DNA from: Paracamarosporium sp. OC-R06-R3
Taxonomy: Eukaryota; Ascomycota; Dothideomycetes; Pleosporales; Didymosphaeriaceae
NCBI GenBank assembly: GCA_019828545.1
Contig: JACVRA010000134.1
Coordinates: 1 to 64,000 of the forward strand
DNA: 64,000 bases
Reading direction: 5' to 3'
Made by a program: the position numbers and the translations under genes. This document shows, in pieces, positions 32,578-43,528 of the stretch. The first letter of the stretch is position 1; every line of letters begins with the position of its first letter. The notes beneath the pieces were generated by a model. The model worked only from the letters and a program-made list of their open reading frames with translations. It was not told the DNA's origin and did no database searches.

Positions 32578-34258
32578 ATGGCGTTTTCAGTCTTAAGACT
32601 TCAAGATGACCCTGCCTTCATATATTCAGCTGGTTTTGCTATCTTTGCCTCCATTCTTGTTTTCCGCTATCTTTGCCTCCATTCCTGTTTTCCGCTATCT
32701 ACACGTGAATAAATCGAAAACACCTTCCTCCATCGCAAGACCCATATCCGAGGCTGCCAAACAGCTCGTCGAGGCACTAGCATCAGCGTTGCCTGAGGAA
32801 GTCATTCTCCGGGAAGATGCAGTCAATTTTTCTGAGGCAAGAGACGGGTATTGGGACCAACAAGAATCCGAAAGAATACCATCGTGCATCGTGCAACCAC
32901 AAACAGTCGAAAGCGTCAGCACTGCCGTAAAAATCATCAAACGTGCATACGATGAGTGCGTGGGAGGTTTTAAAAAGAACAATGCTGGGCTAGGAGTACG
33001 TGATGCAGGACTGTTCGCTATCCGGAGTGGTGGGCATTCGCCCGTTTCTGGGGCCGCAAGCATGGACAACGGCGTGGTCATCGATCTAAGTAAATTTAAC
33101 GCAGTAAGGTTGAGTAATGATGAAAGAAGCATTGAGATCGGGTCAGGTTGTCGTTGGGGCGATGTTTCAAGGCTGTTAGACGGCAAAGGTCTCGCCGTCG
33201 CTGGCGGTCGCAACTCCCACGTAGGCGTGGGAGGATTTCTCCTTGCAGGTGGCATTTCCTTCTTCTCCCCAGGCTTTGGCTTCGCTGCCAATAACGTAAT
33301 AAACTACGAGATCGTCACCGCCGATGGTTCCATCATCAACGCATCTTCAACTGACCACCCCAAACTTTAGCGCGCGCTCAAAGGCGGATCTAACAATTTT
33401 GGAGTGGTCACACGCTTCACGCTGCGCACGCTCCCTCTCCCTAAGGGGAAAGTATGGGGCGGCTGGCTTTATCTACCATCCTTTCAAGCGTACAAGATCC
33501 TTGCAGGTCTCCATGAAGTATTGAGTGAGCCTCTCGACGAACACGCCGCAGGCCCGTTGGCGAGCTTCTCGTACGCACAAAGTTTCGGCATACAAGTCAT
33601 TTCACTGAACCTGATATACACCCGAGATAATTTCTCGTGGTCGGCCTGCTTCCACATGTTTAAGTCACTTTGGAGATTCTGGAGCACGTGCAAGCTGAGA
33701 AGTCTCACAAGCGCAACCGACGAAATGGAAGCCCTTGCACCCCCACGCCTCCGTGAAGCTTACGGCACAACCACCATCCAAAATGACCCTGTAACCATCG
33801 CCGAAGCGTACGCCTCGTACAAAGATAGCATAAAAGCTGTTCGTGGTGTGAACGGCACGCTCTGGACCTTAGTATTCCAGCCACTTCATCCAACCTGGCT
33901 GCGCAAAGGCGATCCTAATCCGATGGGCTTACAAAACTGCGCTGATGTACCGCTTGTCTTAGTTAGTTATACTGTCAGTTGGAGGCAAGCGAAAGATGAT
34001 GAGCTTGTGCAGGGAGAAATTCGGAAGAGCATTGAGCGGATTGAAAATTTTGCAAAGATGAAAGGAACAGGTTATCCTTATCGTTTTCACAACTACTGTG
34101 GAGAGTGGCAAGATCCTTTTGAGAGATATGGCAGAGAGGGGAAAAGATTTCTGCAGGAAGTTAGTAGAGAGTATGATTCTGATGGCTTGTTTCAAGGGGG
34201 TTGTGTTGGGGGGTTCAAGTTGGATTTGGGTGGCACAAATAAAAACAGGCCTCAATGA
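32578..34258 (+). pseudogene. Broken FAD-linked oxidase (BBE/VAO family)
   Basis: Intronless FAD-binding oxidoreductase, about 550 codons, with two lesions. The N-terminal hydrophobic anchor is followed by IPSCIVQPQTVESVSTAVKI, FAIRSGGHSPVSGAASMDNG (FAD-binding His loop), VVIDLSKFNAVRLS, VAGGRNSHVGVGGFLLAGG and EIVTADGSIINAS. Then an in-frame TAG at 33368-33370 interrupts HPKL*RALKGGSNNFGVVTR; relatives usually have Trp here (LWRALKGG). The same frame continues to a normal end with FHNYCGEWQDPFERYG and a BBE-like C-terminus. Second lesion: a 28-bp tandem duplication at 32638-32693 puts the likely original ATG (32578) out of frame. The ATG at 32606 partly rescues that frame. A truncated N-terminal product would lack half of the FAD domain and the substrate domain. 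Confidence 0.88.
32638..32693. repeat. 28-bp direct tandem duplication in the FAD-oxidase pseudogene
   Basis: Two 28-bp copies (32638-32665 and 32666-32693) starting GCTATCTTTGCC differ at one position. Because 28 is not a multiple of three, it shifts the frame of the ATG at 32578. Confidence 0.95.
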
Positions 34259-34449
34259 ATGAAGAAAATCTTCAGATAGACGATGTGTTCTCAGTCGAAC
34301 GGATTCACAATTAGTCCCGATCATCCTGAAGAACAGCAGTGGGTGGCCAAGCCACCATATATGCACATGTTAAATTCCCAAAGACGCCAGCCATGCCGCC
34401 CACAGACTTTCAACTACAGAAGGTCTACTTGTCTGAAATAAGACTATGA

Positions 34450-35781
34450 TCAATGCATATGTCCACACTCACCCTCCACCCTCTTGTGACCAACTCTCTT
34501 CTTCCAACTCCAGCTCTGCTCCGGATCCTTGGCCATGGCCGCCATGAATTTGATATCAGCATCGCTGAACCCCCGATCCAAGTGTAGCAATTCCAGACTC
34601 AATTGCGCATATTTCATTGCCATGTATCTATTTCCAAAGCTGCTGTACACCTCACTAGCATGCTTGTATGCGACGCCCATGCTAGCTTGCAAGCGCTCTT
34701 GCTCGTACAGCGAGAGGAGCATCTCGGCCATCTCTGGTGTTGCCGTGGAAGAAGACGTCCAGTCATTGAGTGCTTCAGAGATGTCCTCTATAGCTTGAAT
34801 TCGCGCATCGCTCTCGGCCGCGAAGACGGGATGCGCCGCGCAGCTCGAACAGGTACAGTCAAACCCCCAATTCGTCTTTAGGTGCTTCATGCGAGCGTCT
34901 CTCTTCCTCTCATTGTTAATGTAAGTGATTGTGATCTCCTCGCCTGGATAGATGGTTTGCGTTGCGTGCACATAGTGGCTCAATGTGTCCTCATCCCAGA
35001 AGTAGGCTGCGTTGGGCCGGCAGTCATGATTAAGCATGGCGATCTCAGGCATCACAGCGTACTGTTGCACGTTGTCGATGTTGATGTCAAAGGCATTGGT
35101 GTTGATGCGGTCGTCAACGGGGTCGCCCTTGAAGTGGTCAAGGAGCTTCCAAAAGAGCTTTTGGGTGGTAGACGGAAGCGTGTCCACGCCACGGTGTCCG
35201 AGACGCAGGCGTTCTGTCTCGATGAGATGATAGGTGACGGGGTTAGTGATAACGAGCGGCGTCGAAGCGAATATCTGGTCGCCGCGATGTAGCGTCTTAT
35301 TGGCAACAAGACCGCGGCCTTTACCGGGGAACTCGTACTCCTCGAAAGGAGGGTTGTCATGTAGATTTATCCGGGCGAGCGCCTCTGGCTGAGAAAAAGC
35401 GGGCTTTTTGAGCATTTGGTAGGCAAGCGAAGTCGTGGTGACGAGGAAAATGCCGCGACCGCCAGCAAAATCTTGGTCTGAAAAGACGCACACAGGGTCT
35501 GTCTGATTCTCATTGGAGTAGCATTCCGGCAAGAAAGTCCACGGGAAGTTCTCGAATTCTTGTGCGGATGCGCGCGCTTCGTCGAGCGTGATTGTGGTAT
35601 TCTGCTGTATGTTGTCTGTTGTCGTGAATGAGCCAAGCACTGCAGGCTGACACTCGCCATTGTAGAGAATCGAGTTCGAAGGGCATGCGTCTGGGAGAAG
35701 AGGCTTCTGTGCTACCTGTTGGATCTTGTCTGCGGCAGCAAAGGCACTACCTAGCAAACCAACACGAGCTGCGACCTTCAT
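34450..35781 (-). CDS. SET-domain protein with N-terminal secretion-like signal
   Basis: Protein of 443 residues, single exon, with a SET methyltransferase fold; substrate unknown. The SET core starts near 150 (GKGRGLVANKTLHRGDQIFA), followed by a long insert. The catalytic/cofactor region shows MLNHDCRPNAAYFWDEDTL (the NHxCxPN motif) and YPGEEITITYINNERKR, then the post-SET-like cysteines CTCSSC. The C-terminal ~110 residues are helical, reminiscent of SMYD-type repeats. The N-terminus MKVAARVGLLGSAFAAADK looks like a cleavable signal and the region to 150 has N-glycosylation sites (NTTI, NQT), which is unusual for a histone methyltransferase. Similar secreted-looking SET proteins are common in filamentous fungi and are poorly understood. 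Confidence 0.87.
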   Translation of the reverse strand: MKVAARVGLLGSAFAAADKIQQVAQKPLLPDACPSNSILYNGECQPAVLGSFTTTDNIQQNTTITLDEARASAQEFENFPWTFLPECYSNENQTDPVCVFSDQDFAGGRGIFLVTTTSLAYQMLKKPAFSQPEALARINLHDNPPFEEYEFPGKGRGLVANKTLHRGDQIFASTPLVITNPVTYHLIETERLRLGHRGVDTLPSTTQKLFWKLLDHFKGDPVDDRINTNAFDINIDNVQQYAVMPEIAMLNHDCRPNAAYFWDEDTLSHYVHATQTIYPGEEITITYINNERKRDARMKHLKTNWGFDCTCSSCAAHPVFAAESDARIQAIEDISEALNDWTSSSTATPEMAEMLLSLYEQERLQASMGVAYKHASEVYSSFGNRYMAMKYAQLSLELLHLDRGFSDADIKFMAAMAKDPEQSWSWKKRVGHKRVEGECGHMH

Positions 35782-36595
35782 TTTGTGTTGCGTGGAGACG
35801 AACAGTGATTAGCAACGAGTACTTGATTTGACTGGAAACAAAGCGATCACGGCAGGCGCCATCAGTTCTATACAGTCTTTTAGACATGGGACGTCGGAAG
35901 GAATGGCGGAATGAAATTTGGTGAAACGTGAGATGACTGGGACTGCTGCCAGGCGAGGGATGAAACGCGCGCGGAAACGGACAGACTTCGCCGATGGGCA
36001 GATGTGGGCGAAGTGCGGGAGCATCATATTCACTTGCGATTTAGACTTTTCTGTAGCCCCGTGAAACGCTAATGAGAGGTCCGGCTGCCGAGCGTGATGC
36101 TTGGCCGTCGTGGGCGAAACGCAAGCTCGCAGTGGTGGTGTTCCACAAGCCATCCGTCAGCCCGTTGGTAGTACTTGCAGGCTGTGTTACAGTTGATTTG
36201 CCATCTCAAAAATTGACGGACACACTAGTCTAACGCAGATCTGGGGTGTAGTATGGTGAGGTGGGTGAGAGGTGCACCAGCGCCGAAGCCACCAGGCGCC
36301 TCATCGCTCTGACTAGGTTACACCTGCCGCGCAACCAACACCAGCCCATTAACGGTACATGTTTTAAGAGGCATGTCTTCGGAGGCTTCTTGTCATGAAG
36401 AGCCTAAGAAATCTCTGCTAGAACATTCATCGTTCACGTCACAATCACCTGATCACGCGGCCATTATACGCTGAACCATCTCCAATCCTATTTCGATACC
36501 CTTGATTGTACCATAAAGCATGCAAAAGGCTCGTATGCCGCCCATATCGAACATCATTGCCTGAGTCGTATCGCATCTCACCAAGCGCCAGCCCG
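35782..36595. other. Intergenic region, SET gene / multicopper oxidase
   Basis: About 0.8 kb: promoter of the SET gene on the left, 3' end of the oxidase on the right. Open frames here are short or low-complexity. Confidence 0.5.
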
Positions 36596-38563
36596 TTACC
36601 GCGGAAGGAGTGCCCCAAACTTGGTAGGGCTGTCAAAATTGAAGATTGTATTGCACTCTTCACTTGACTTCTCTTCGGAGAGCCTGTCCAACCGGCAATT
36701 GCATGCTCCCACCGAGCATCCGTAGTCTATGTCACAAGCCTCGATATTCTGCATCGGAATCTCTTGCTCGAGCTGTAGCACATCGGGTGCTTCGACAATG
36801 GTTGCAGCCATGCCACCCACCAGGTGGAGGTCGATGTGGCAGTGGAAGAACCACACACCAGGATTGTCGGCTTTGAAGCGAATGAGGAACCATCCGAATG
36901 GCGGGATAACGATGTTGTTGCGCTTCGCGGGTATTCTGTACAGCGATTCTTCGTCACCATCCCAGCTACCGAGTCCGCGGCCCGCGATCTGGAAGTAATG
37001 CCCCTAAATCAATCAGTTGACTAGCCTTCTCAGAGACTAAGGACCTTACTGACATGTATATGCATAGGATGGGGCCATTTCTGGGGGTTCTCCATGTATA
37101 TCTCAACGACTTCGTTGTGTCGCACAACATACGGACTCGTGCCAGGGCCATACGTTGTCCAATCAAGCGCCAGTTGACCCGTCGTGAAAGCTGAATGAAG
37201 CGAAGGAACTCTTGGCTGTGTCCAAGGTTGAATGCCAATACTGATTCGGGTTCCGATGCCCTCGTAGTAAACCTGATTGGTACGGAAATCGATACGCCGG
37301 TCGACATTCTTGTGCAGCGGCTCATTGTCCTGAGACACCAGTGTCGCATCATCCAGAGTTCCTTGCGCAGTCCAATTGAAGTCTAAAAGGGAGTGAATGA
37401 AGGGACGGCCCTTGGAATTGTACCCGTTGGACTGTGATGAGCCTGCGGATGTGTCTACTGGTATGCCGCTAGTGCCTTCCACGGCAATATCTCCGATTAA
37501 CGCCCTCGTTCTATTGGATGGAATAGCTCCAGTCAACATGTCTGCCGTCATCTTGAGAATGTAGTTGGCGCCCTTCTCAAAATGGTCTCCAATGACAATA
37601 ACGTCGTAACTTTGCCCTGCACAAATAGCAATGGTGTCTGTGACTGTAGGGTGTACTGGATTGCCGTCGATAGCCACAACAGTGAGCGTGTGATCAGCGA
37701 TATGGAATTGGCTGCAGACAAGACCTGCGACGCTAACTATTCGCACTAGATATCGTTTATTACGCTGCGCACAAGCATGTAAGGTCAGCGGAAGTCCAGC
37801 CCTAATTACCTGACCCGGATAGCATACCTGGAGTGTGAATCTAGGCGGTCGACGACTATCATTCAACAAGAACGAGTCAGGGGTAGGGAGAGAGCCGTTG
37901 GTGTTATTGAGGCTTAGGTAATCGTATACGATGAATGGTGATTGCCGGTGCCACCTGTGGTTTTGAGAAGAGAACTGTGTCTACCATGCTCACTTACCAG
38001 TCTGATATACTGAGATATATTTGCTGGTCGACTTTCAAGCTTTCTTCCCACTTAGGATCGTGAATTATCATCTTCCCTCTCAAGCCGTCCGGAAACTGTC
38101 CTTTCTCGTGACTATGCCACCAATGCGTACCAGCTGGATTGGCTTTGAAGCGGTACTGGAAGGATCTGCCCGGTGCTATACTACATTGACCAACCCCAAC
38201 AGCGCCGTCCGATCCAGCTGATCCGTTCTGGAACATGCCGTGGAAGTGGATCGAAGTAGTTTCATTGCCCAGTTCATTGTGGGTATTTACGACGATAGTA
38301 TCGCCAACATTTGCTTCAATAGTAGGAGGACTTGCGTTAAGTCAATAGTTGCATATAGGATTCGTAGCGCGCTTACGGCCATTCCCCGTTGACGCTGATG
38401 ACAGGTCTAATGAAGCCATCGGGAGCAGCCTGAACGTTATTAGTATGCTTCGGAAACTGCAAGTTGAGCAACGCACCAGCCTCCATCGTATGTGCCAGTC
38501 ATAAGTGACAATTGCTGCCCGTGAGCACTCGACCAACGTGCTCAAAAGTAGGAAATAAAACAT
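36596..38563 (-). CDS. Secreted multicopper oxidase (laccase/Abr1-like)
   Basis: Copper oxidase that takes electrons from phenolics or metal ions and reduces O2; extracellular or in the wall. Exons 38563-38477, 38429-38377, 38330-37998, 37954-37828, 37764-37054, 37003-36596; 572 residues. A short signal peptide (MFYFLLLSTLVECSRA) precedes VTYDWHIRWRLAAPDGFIRP. All copper motifs are present: IHFHGMFQ, THWWHSH, HPMHIHGHYFQ and FFHCHIDLHLVGGM. The residue ten after the ligand Cys is Met, the usual axial ligand of low-to-medium potential T1 sites. The strongest resemblance I can argue is to fungal ascomycete oxidases of the Fet3/Abr1 (conidial pigment) branch; no C-terminal TM is seen, which argues against Fet3. 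An Ayg1-like gene lies 11 kb to the right. Confidence 0.92.
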
Positions 38564-40586
38564 AACGTCTGAAGATGAATGCTAAGAAGCAGTGGTGCCC
38601 CAAAACCTGAAAATTTACGTTCGAAATTGAACAGATGTACAAAGAGGGGTGGGTATGGCATTGGTGTCCTACCAGGGAAGTTAGTGCATTCAGCTCACTT
38701 CATCAGCTGAAATGGCACAGAAGGTAAGTGGCTACTTGACAGTGGACCGCAACCGTGGATCTTCGAACAAAATGCGGGCCGTGTCACCCAGAGAATGGAC
38801 CCAGGCCCACAGCATATTGTATGATCCTTTCACATCGTCCTTCCCGACGCGTTCGGATATATTTAATAAGCACTGCGAGGACTGCTGAAAGGGTGTAGCT
38901 GAACCAGCAGATATCGCATTACTTATATTGCAGCAGTTCTAAGGCGGTGTGCGATCATCTGTAATTAAGGACAGGATGAAGGTACAGGGTGATGGTTCTT
39001 GAAGTGTCAGTGGCTAAAGGGGATTGGACATGAAGTTGGAGCAAATCAAATCTTTTTAGAAGTTAACAAAGATAAGACAGGTCACCATGAGAACGACTGC
39101 CACCTTTGAACACCATGTCAAACGCTGTACGATGCACACTTACATTGTCACATAATTCCACCAGCGTGTATTTGCTCGTCGAGTGCGACATCGTAATAGA
39201 CCAAATCTCATCCATGGAACAACATGTCAATCGTAGACCGGTCCGACAGCACAAGCGCGTTTCTGAACCTCAACGCTTCTCTAGAGTACCACCACCCGGA
39301 GCGTTGTCGCGATGATGACGTCGAAGACATTATATCACTCCAAATGTTTGGATCGACGAAGATGAGACAATCGATGCTTTCTTGATGAGAATATAAGAGG
39401 CGTGGATTGTTCTCCCCATCTTCGCTGGCTTGCTACGATGGCTTGGAACATGGTAGCTCCTTCACAACCAGTGGTCTTCGAGGAGTCGTCAGCATATGGA
39501 CCTGAGTCGTGCGCGAGACTTGAGGATGTCACGACAAGGAAGACATCTGTTCCAATATCGTTCCGCTAACATATAGTGTTCGAACGAACCAACGAGTCAT
39601 AGGAGACAGTAAGTCCAATCCACACTCGTTAATTTGCAGGACACAGAAAAGGAGATAAGGGGACCGACAGGATGCATAGGCCCATTCAACGCAAGCAGAA
39701 AGTGGGTGGAATCTTATTAGATATACGGGCTGTGCTGTGATCGCAACGCTAACCTGAACTAGTAATGGACGTGCAGGATCCACTTTGTTACATTAACCCT
39801 CTGAGGTCTTGCTTACAGCTTCGCTCGCAACAAAATTTCTGCATAAGGCGTCCATCGAAGACAGAGCACGGTTGGTGATTTATCGCAATCTTGGAGAGAT
39901 TCGGGTGAGGTTTGGATTATTTCACAGAACGACAAATTTATCCAGCTTAATGTACCTGTAGCCTCAGGTTGCATCGGTAGTCGACCGAAGCCTGCTTGAG
40001 ATAGCGAATACCACTTGGACATGCTCATACAAGCTGGCTCACAAGGGCATTGTGTGCAGTTTGACGGACTTGGTCCATCGTACGGCCGCATGTGGGTCGC
40101 AACAGTAGCCAGCTCCGCCTCGCTGTCACCAAGCTGGTCCGCACCGCTGCTTCGCCACATACCCTGAAACGGCAATTAAGACTACCGACAGCCAATCAGC
40201 GGACACCTTCAACGCCACAAAGCCTAGCGAGGGCCCAGTTAGGCTCGCGAGGGGATTGCTTGCGAATTAACCGACCAGGCGCAGGTTCCCAGCCAAGCTT
40301 TCAGCATGTAAGCCAGTCCCACAGTTGTTGGGGGCTATCGCTAAGGTGACCCGTTTTGGATATTAATTCGCTGAGATGTTTGAAAGGCTGTGACAAGAAT
40401 AGGATGATTAGGATGTATCTGTGCGTCGGGTATGAATACACAAGATATAAGATATGTCGATACTCGGCGAGATTGCCAGTATTCAGCAAAACACCTGCCA
40501 TCACATCAGCTTCGAATTCTTTAGCGGCAGATTTCGCTTTCATATACAGTTGCTCTCACAGAACTTCATCATCCACGAACTTGAAT
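38564..40586. other. Long divergent intergenic region, multicopper oxidase / RTA1
   Basis: Two kilobases between divergent starts. A TATA-like ATATAAGA near 39392 precedes a 43-codon ATG frame at 39436, which has no features and is not called. Other ORFs (39106-39315, 39529-39783, 39813-40175) are unrecognised. No repeats or RNA genes seen. Confidence 0.4.
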
Positions 40587-41664
40587 ATGTCAGATCGTCC
40601 TGAACACTCTGCTGAATGTACGGCGGTAGGCCCCGGCTGCCCGGTAGAAGCAACATTATATGGATACTATCCCAATCTTGGATGGAATGCTTTCTTCGTT
40701 GGTTTTTTTGGTTTATGCTGTGTCATTAACCTAGGGCTCGGTATTCGATATAGGACTTGGACTTACATGGTTCGTCACCTCCTTCACCTAGAAAACAATC
40801 TTACTAACCGTTCGCAGATCGCACTTTGCATGGGCTGCGCTGGTGAGGCCGCTGGCTACGCCGGTCGTGTTATGATGAACAACAATCCTTACGACGACGT
40901 CGGTTTTCAGATCCAGATCTGCCTACTCATCATCTCGCCCGCGTTCATCTCTGCTGGCATATACCTCACTCTCAAACACTTCACCATCACATTCGGTGAA
41001 TCTTGGTCCCGACTTCGCCCAGCCTGGTATACATACATCTTCATAACGGGTGATCTCATCTCCCTTGTACTACAAGGCGCGGGTGGTGGTCTGGCCGCGA
41101 CGGCTGATAATGGTACCAGCACCCAAGACCTTGGCACCAATCTCATGATCGCGGGCGTCATCTTCCAGGTTGTGATTCTGTCCATATTCGGGTATTTGTT
41201 AGCCGAATACACGCTTAGGACATACCGCCGTCGGGATAAGCTATCTATGGGAGCGACTGAGATCCTGCGCAGCACGAAATTTCGCCTATTCGTTGCGGGA
41301 GTGATGATCGCATATCTCGCTATCTTCACACGATGCGTGTACCGTATTCCTGAGCTTACGGGGGGTTGGGGTTCCGAGCTAATGAGGAACGAGCCTGAGT
41401 TCAGTAAGTCTCGTGCCAGAATTTAGTTGCTTGTGCATTATCTGACTGACTGGAACTGCAGTTGCGCTTGAGGGTGTCATGATCACACTCGCTGTTTTGA
41501 TGCTTACAGTATTCCACCCAGGCATCTGCTTCCCTGTTATCGGTACCAAACAGGCAGCAAAATATGCGAGTATCAACCGCAAAGAGTTTGATGACGAGAG
41601 TTCGGTGGAGATGATCCCACAGCAGAGCACGGCCTATGAACCATATGCTCACCGAAGCGTTTAG
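40587..41664 (+). CDS. RTA1-like seven-TM protein
   Basis: Member of the RTA1/RTM1/RSB1 lipid-translocating-exporter-like family, plasma-membrane proteins associated with stress and drug tolerance; biochemical role uncertain. Exons 40587-40769, 40818-41403, 41462-41664; 323 residues. The first intron (48 nt, GTTCGT donor, CTTACTAAC branch) is in frame and would be missed by simple ORF calling, leaving 16 false residues between YRTWTYM and IALCMGCAGEAAGYAGRVMM. Family motifs: LYGYYPNLGWNAFFVGFFGL, ISPAFISAGIYLTLKH, FITGDLISLVLQGAGGGLAA, IFTRCVYRIPELTGGWGSEL and MITLAVLMLTVFHPGICFP. Tail hydrophilic. Confidence 0.93.
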
Positions 41665-42366
41665 ACATGGGCTTTGTTCTGATTCAGACTTCACTTACAT
41701 TAGAGAGAATATGGGCATTGTTGGAGCAATGGAAACAGAATAAACATAGCGGGGCAGGAGTATAGAGTATAAATCGCTGTATCCTGAATCATTACCAGGT
41801 GACTTCATTCTTCAAGCTAATTTTTATTGTCCGTTTGCCTAAAGACGTGTATTCATTTCCATGTTAACAGAGCATGTATGACATACAGTTCAGTTATCCC
41901 CTCCGTTTTTGTTTTTAGGAAATCCCCTGCATCAAGTCGGAAAACCGGAAAGAATATCGTGTAAACGAACGAGAGGGCTTATCGAGAGAAGAACGCTAAA
42001 ATATTCGCCAGGAAAATGGTTACAGGTACGACCTTCACAAATAAAAACAAAGACAAAATGAAAAGCTTGCTACCCTTTTTGAACTTCCAAACCCAGCTCT
42101 CAGCTGCTTCAAGATACTTGCATAGCTCGGTCACCGGCAAGAAACTTAGAGCATATCGATGTCCTTAATCCTACTACTGAGTAAGCTGTAGGGATTCTGG
42201 TTCTGGTGATTTCCATCGCTGCCTGAAGAGGTTTAAGGACCGACAGGTCGGAACTGTCCAGTGGTGTTACCTGCTTGAGGTAGACCAACAAAGTCGCCTC
42301 GCGTAGTATGTTGTGCAGTTGCATGATGAGGACCACGACCCAGAGAAGGCTGCGCTATGCCATCAC
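41665..42366. other. Convergent intergenic region, RTA1 / nuclease
   Basis: About 0.7 kb, AT-richer than its neighbours, containing both 3' ends. A minus-strand frame at 42109-42336 shows no recognisable domain. Confidence 0.5.
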
Positions 42367-43528
42367 CTACGGAACCATAGAACCCTGGACGCGGTGAGCG
42401 CCAGTGTCAGATGATTTGATATCAAGAGTCTTATCATGAAGCCTAGGCCTGCTGGAATTTGAAGTCTCATAGGCCTTCATGACGCACGCTTCAGACCTAT
42501 GTCCATGATAAGCTCCTTGTTCGAAACGATCCTTGTAACAGTGTTTACAGAAGACCTTTGCACGGCAATGACCTCCCTTCGGCCCTCCTGTCTCGAGCAT
42601 ATGGTCGCGGCTGCCGCACCGAAAACAGAACGTCTTGCTTCCGTGACTCCATAGATGGTCTTGAGACCTACGCTCAGTGTCGTCGACAACCTTTTGTAAC
42701 GAACAGGACTGCACTGCGTTCTTGAAGGAGCCGTCCAGAATCAATTGGATAGCGGCGATGGTTGTCATTGCTGCATCGTTGCTGGCAGTGTGGGAATCGC
42801 GATACTCAAAGCCCATGTCTAGTACTAGACGCTGCAAGCCGATCTCGTTGACTGGGTGGTTCCAGTGCCGAACATCTCGTGCAATTACCTGAGTATCAAT
42901 CTGTTTTACGAGATTGCCCTTGGTTCGGGGACTGAAGTGTAGAAGCCTCTGGATCTTCTCGACATCGTTATCTAGGGCATGTCCAAGAAGGACCACAGGG
43001 CATACACATCCATCATCTAGATCCGGATTGATTGGCCATTCGAATATGGAAGTCAAGCACGCTTTGGTCTCTCGATCGTTCAGGAAGCGCGTGGTACCAA
43101 ACCGATTGTTCTCAGGATTTCCTTTTCCATCGTTAATGATAATCATCAACTCATCAGACGTAAAACTCACCAGCCGAATAGTTCTTGTTCCGCAAGTGTG
43201 CGTTCTTCTGAATGCGTGCGAAGTAGAAATAGACATTTCTAAGAATGTTCTCTCCCCAAAGACCAGGCGATGTGAGTGAGGCCATATCGCGGGAATCAAA
43301 AGTATTGATTCCGAGTTCCTTGAGCCTCTGACTGGAAGCATCCCAACCTTCTGTATCCAGACAAACGACGACAGTGGATGATGCAAGTGCCGGGGCGTCC
43401 GGATATTGATGCCTGTTGAGATTGCAGCAGTACTTGAGTACAGCTGCATTACTCATCGGCTCAAAGAATGCTTCAACGGCGGCCAGTTGCTGGTGGTTAG
43501 CCAGCTGCGCTGCGGACCAGGTCGCCAT
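42367..43528 (-). CDS. DEDD-type exonuclease-like protein (Gfd2/YDR514C-like) with C-terminal Cys/His cluster
   Basis: Predicted RNase H-fold 3'-5' exonuclease-like protein. Exons 43528-43171 and 43121-42367; 370 residues. The two parts overlap as ORFs in different frames; splicing 43122-43170 (GTGAGT donor, CATTAAC branch) joins NYSAG to NPENNRFGTTRFLNDRETKA. The nuclease core shows TVVVCLDTEGWD (DxE), PVVLLGHALDNDVEKIQ, KQIDTQVIARD and YRDSHTASNDAAMTTIAAIQ (HxAxxDA), matching the DEDDh acid pattern of the Gfd2/YDR514C nuclease domain. From about residue 282 a cysteine/histidine module follows: CFRCGSRDH...HC...CKHC...HGH...C, resembling an extended zinc knuckle. The tail is polar. Target nucleic acid unknown. 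The architecture of nuclease plus zinc module suggests RNA binding (inference). Confidence 0.85.
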
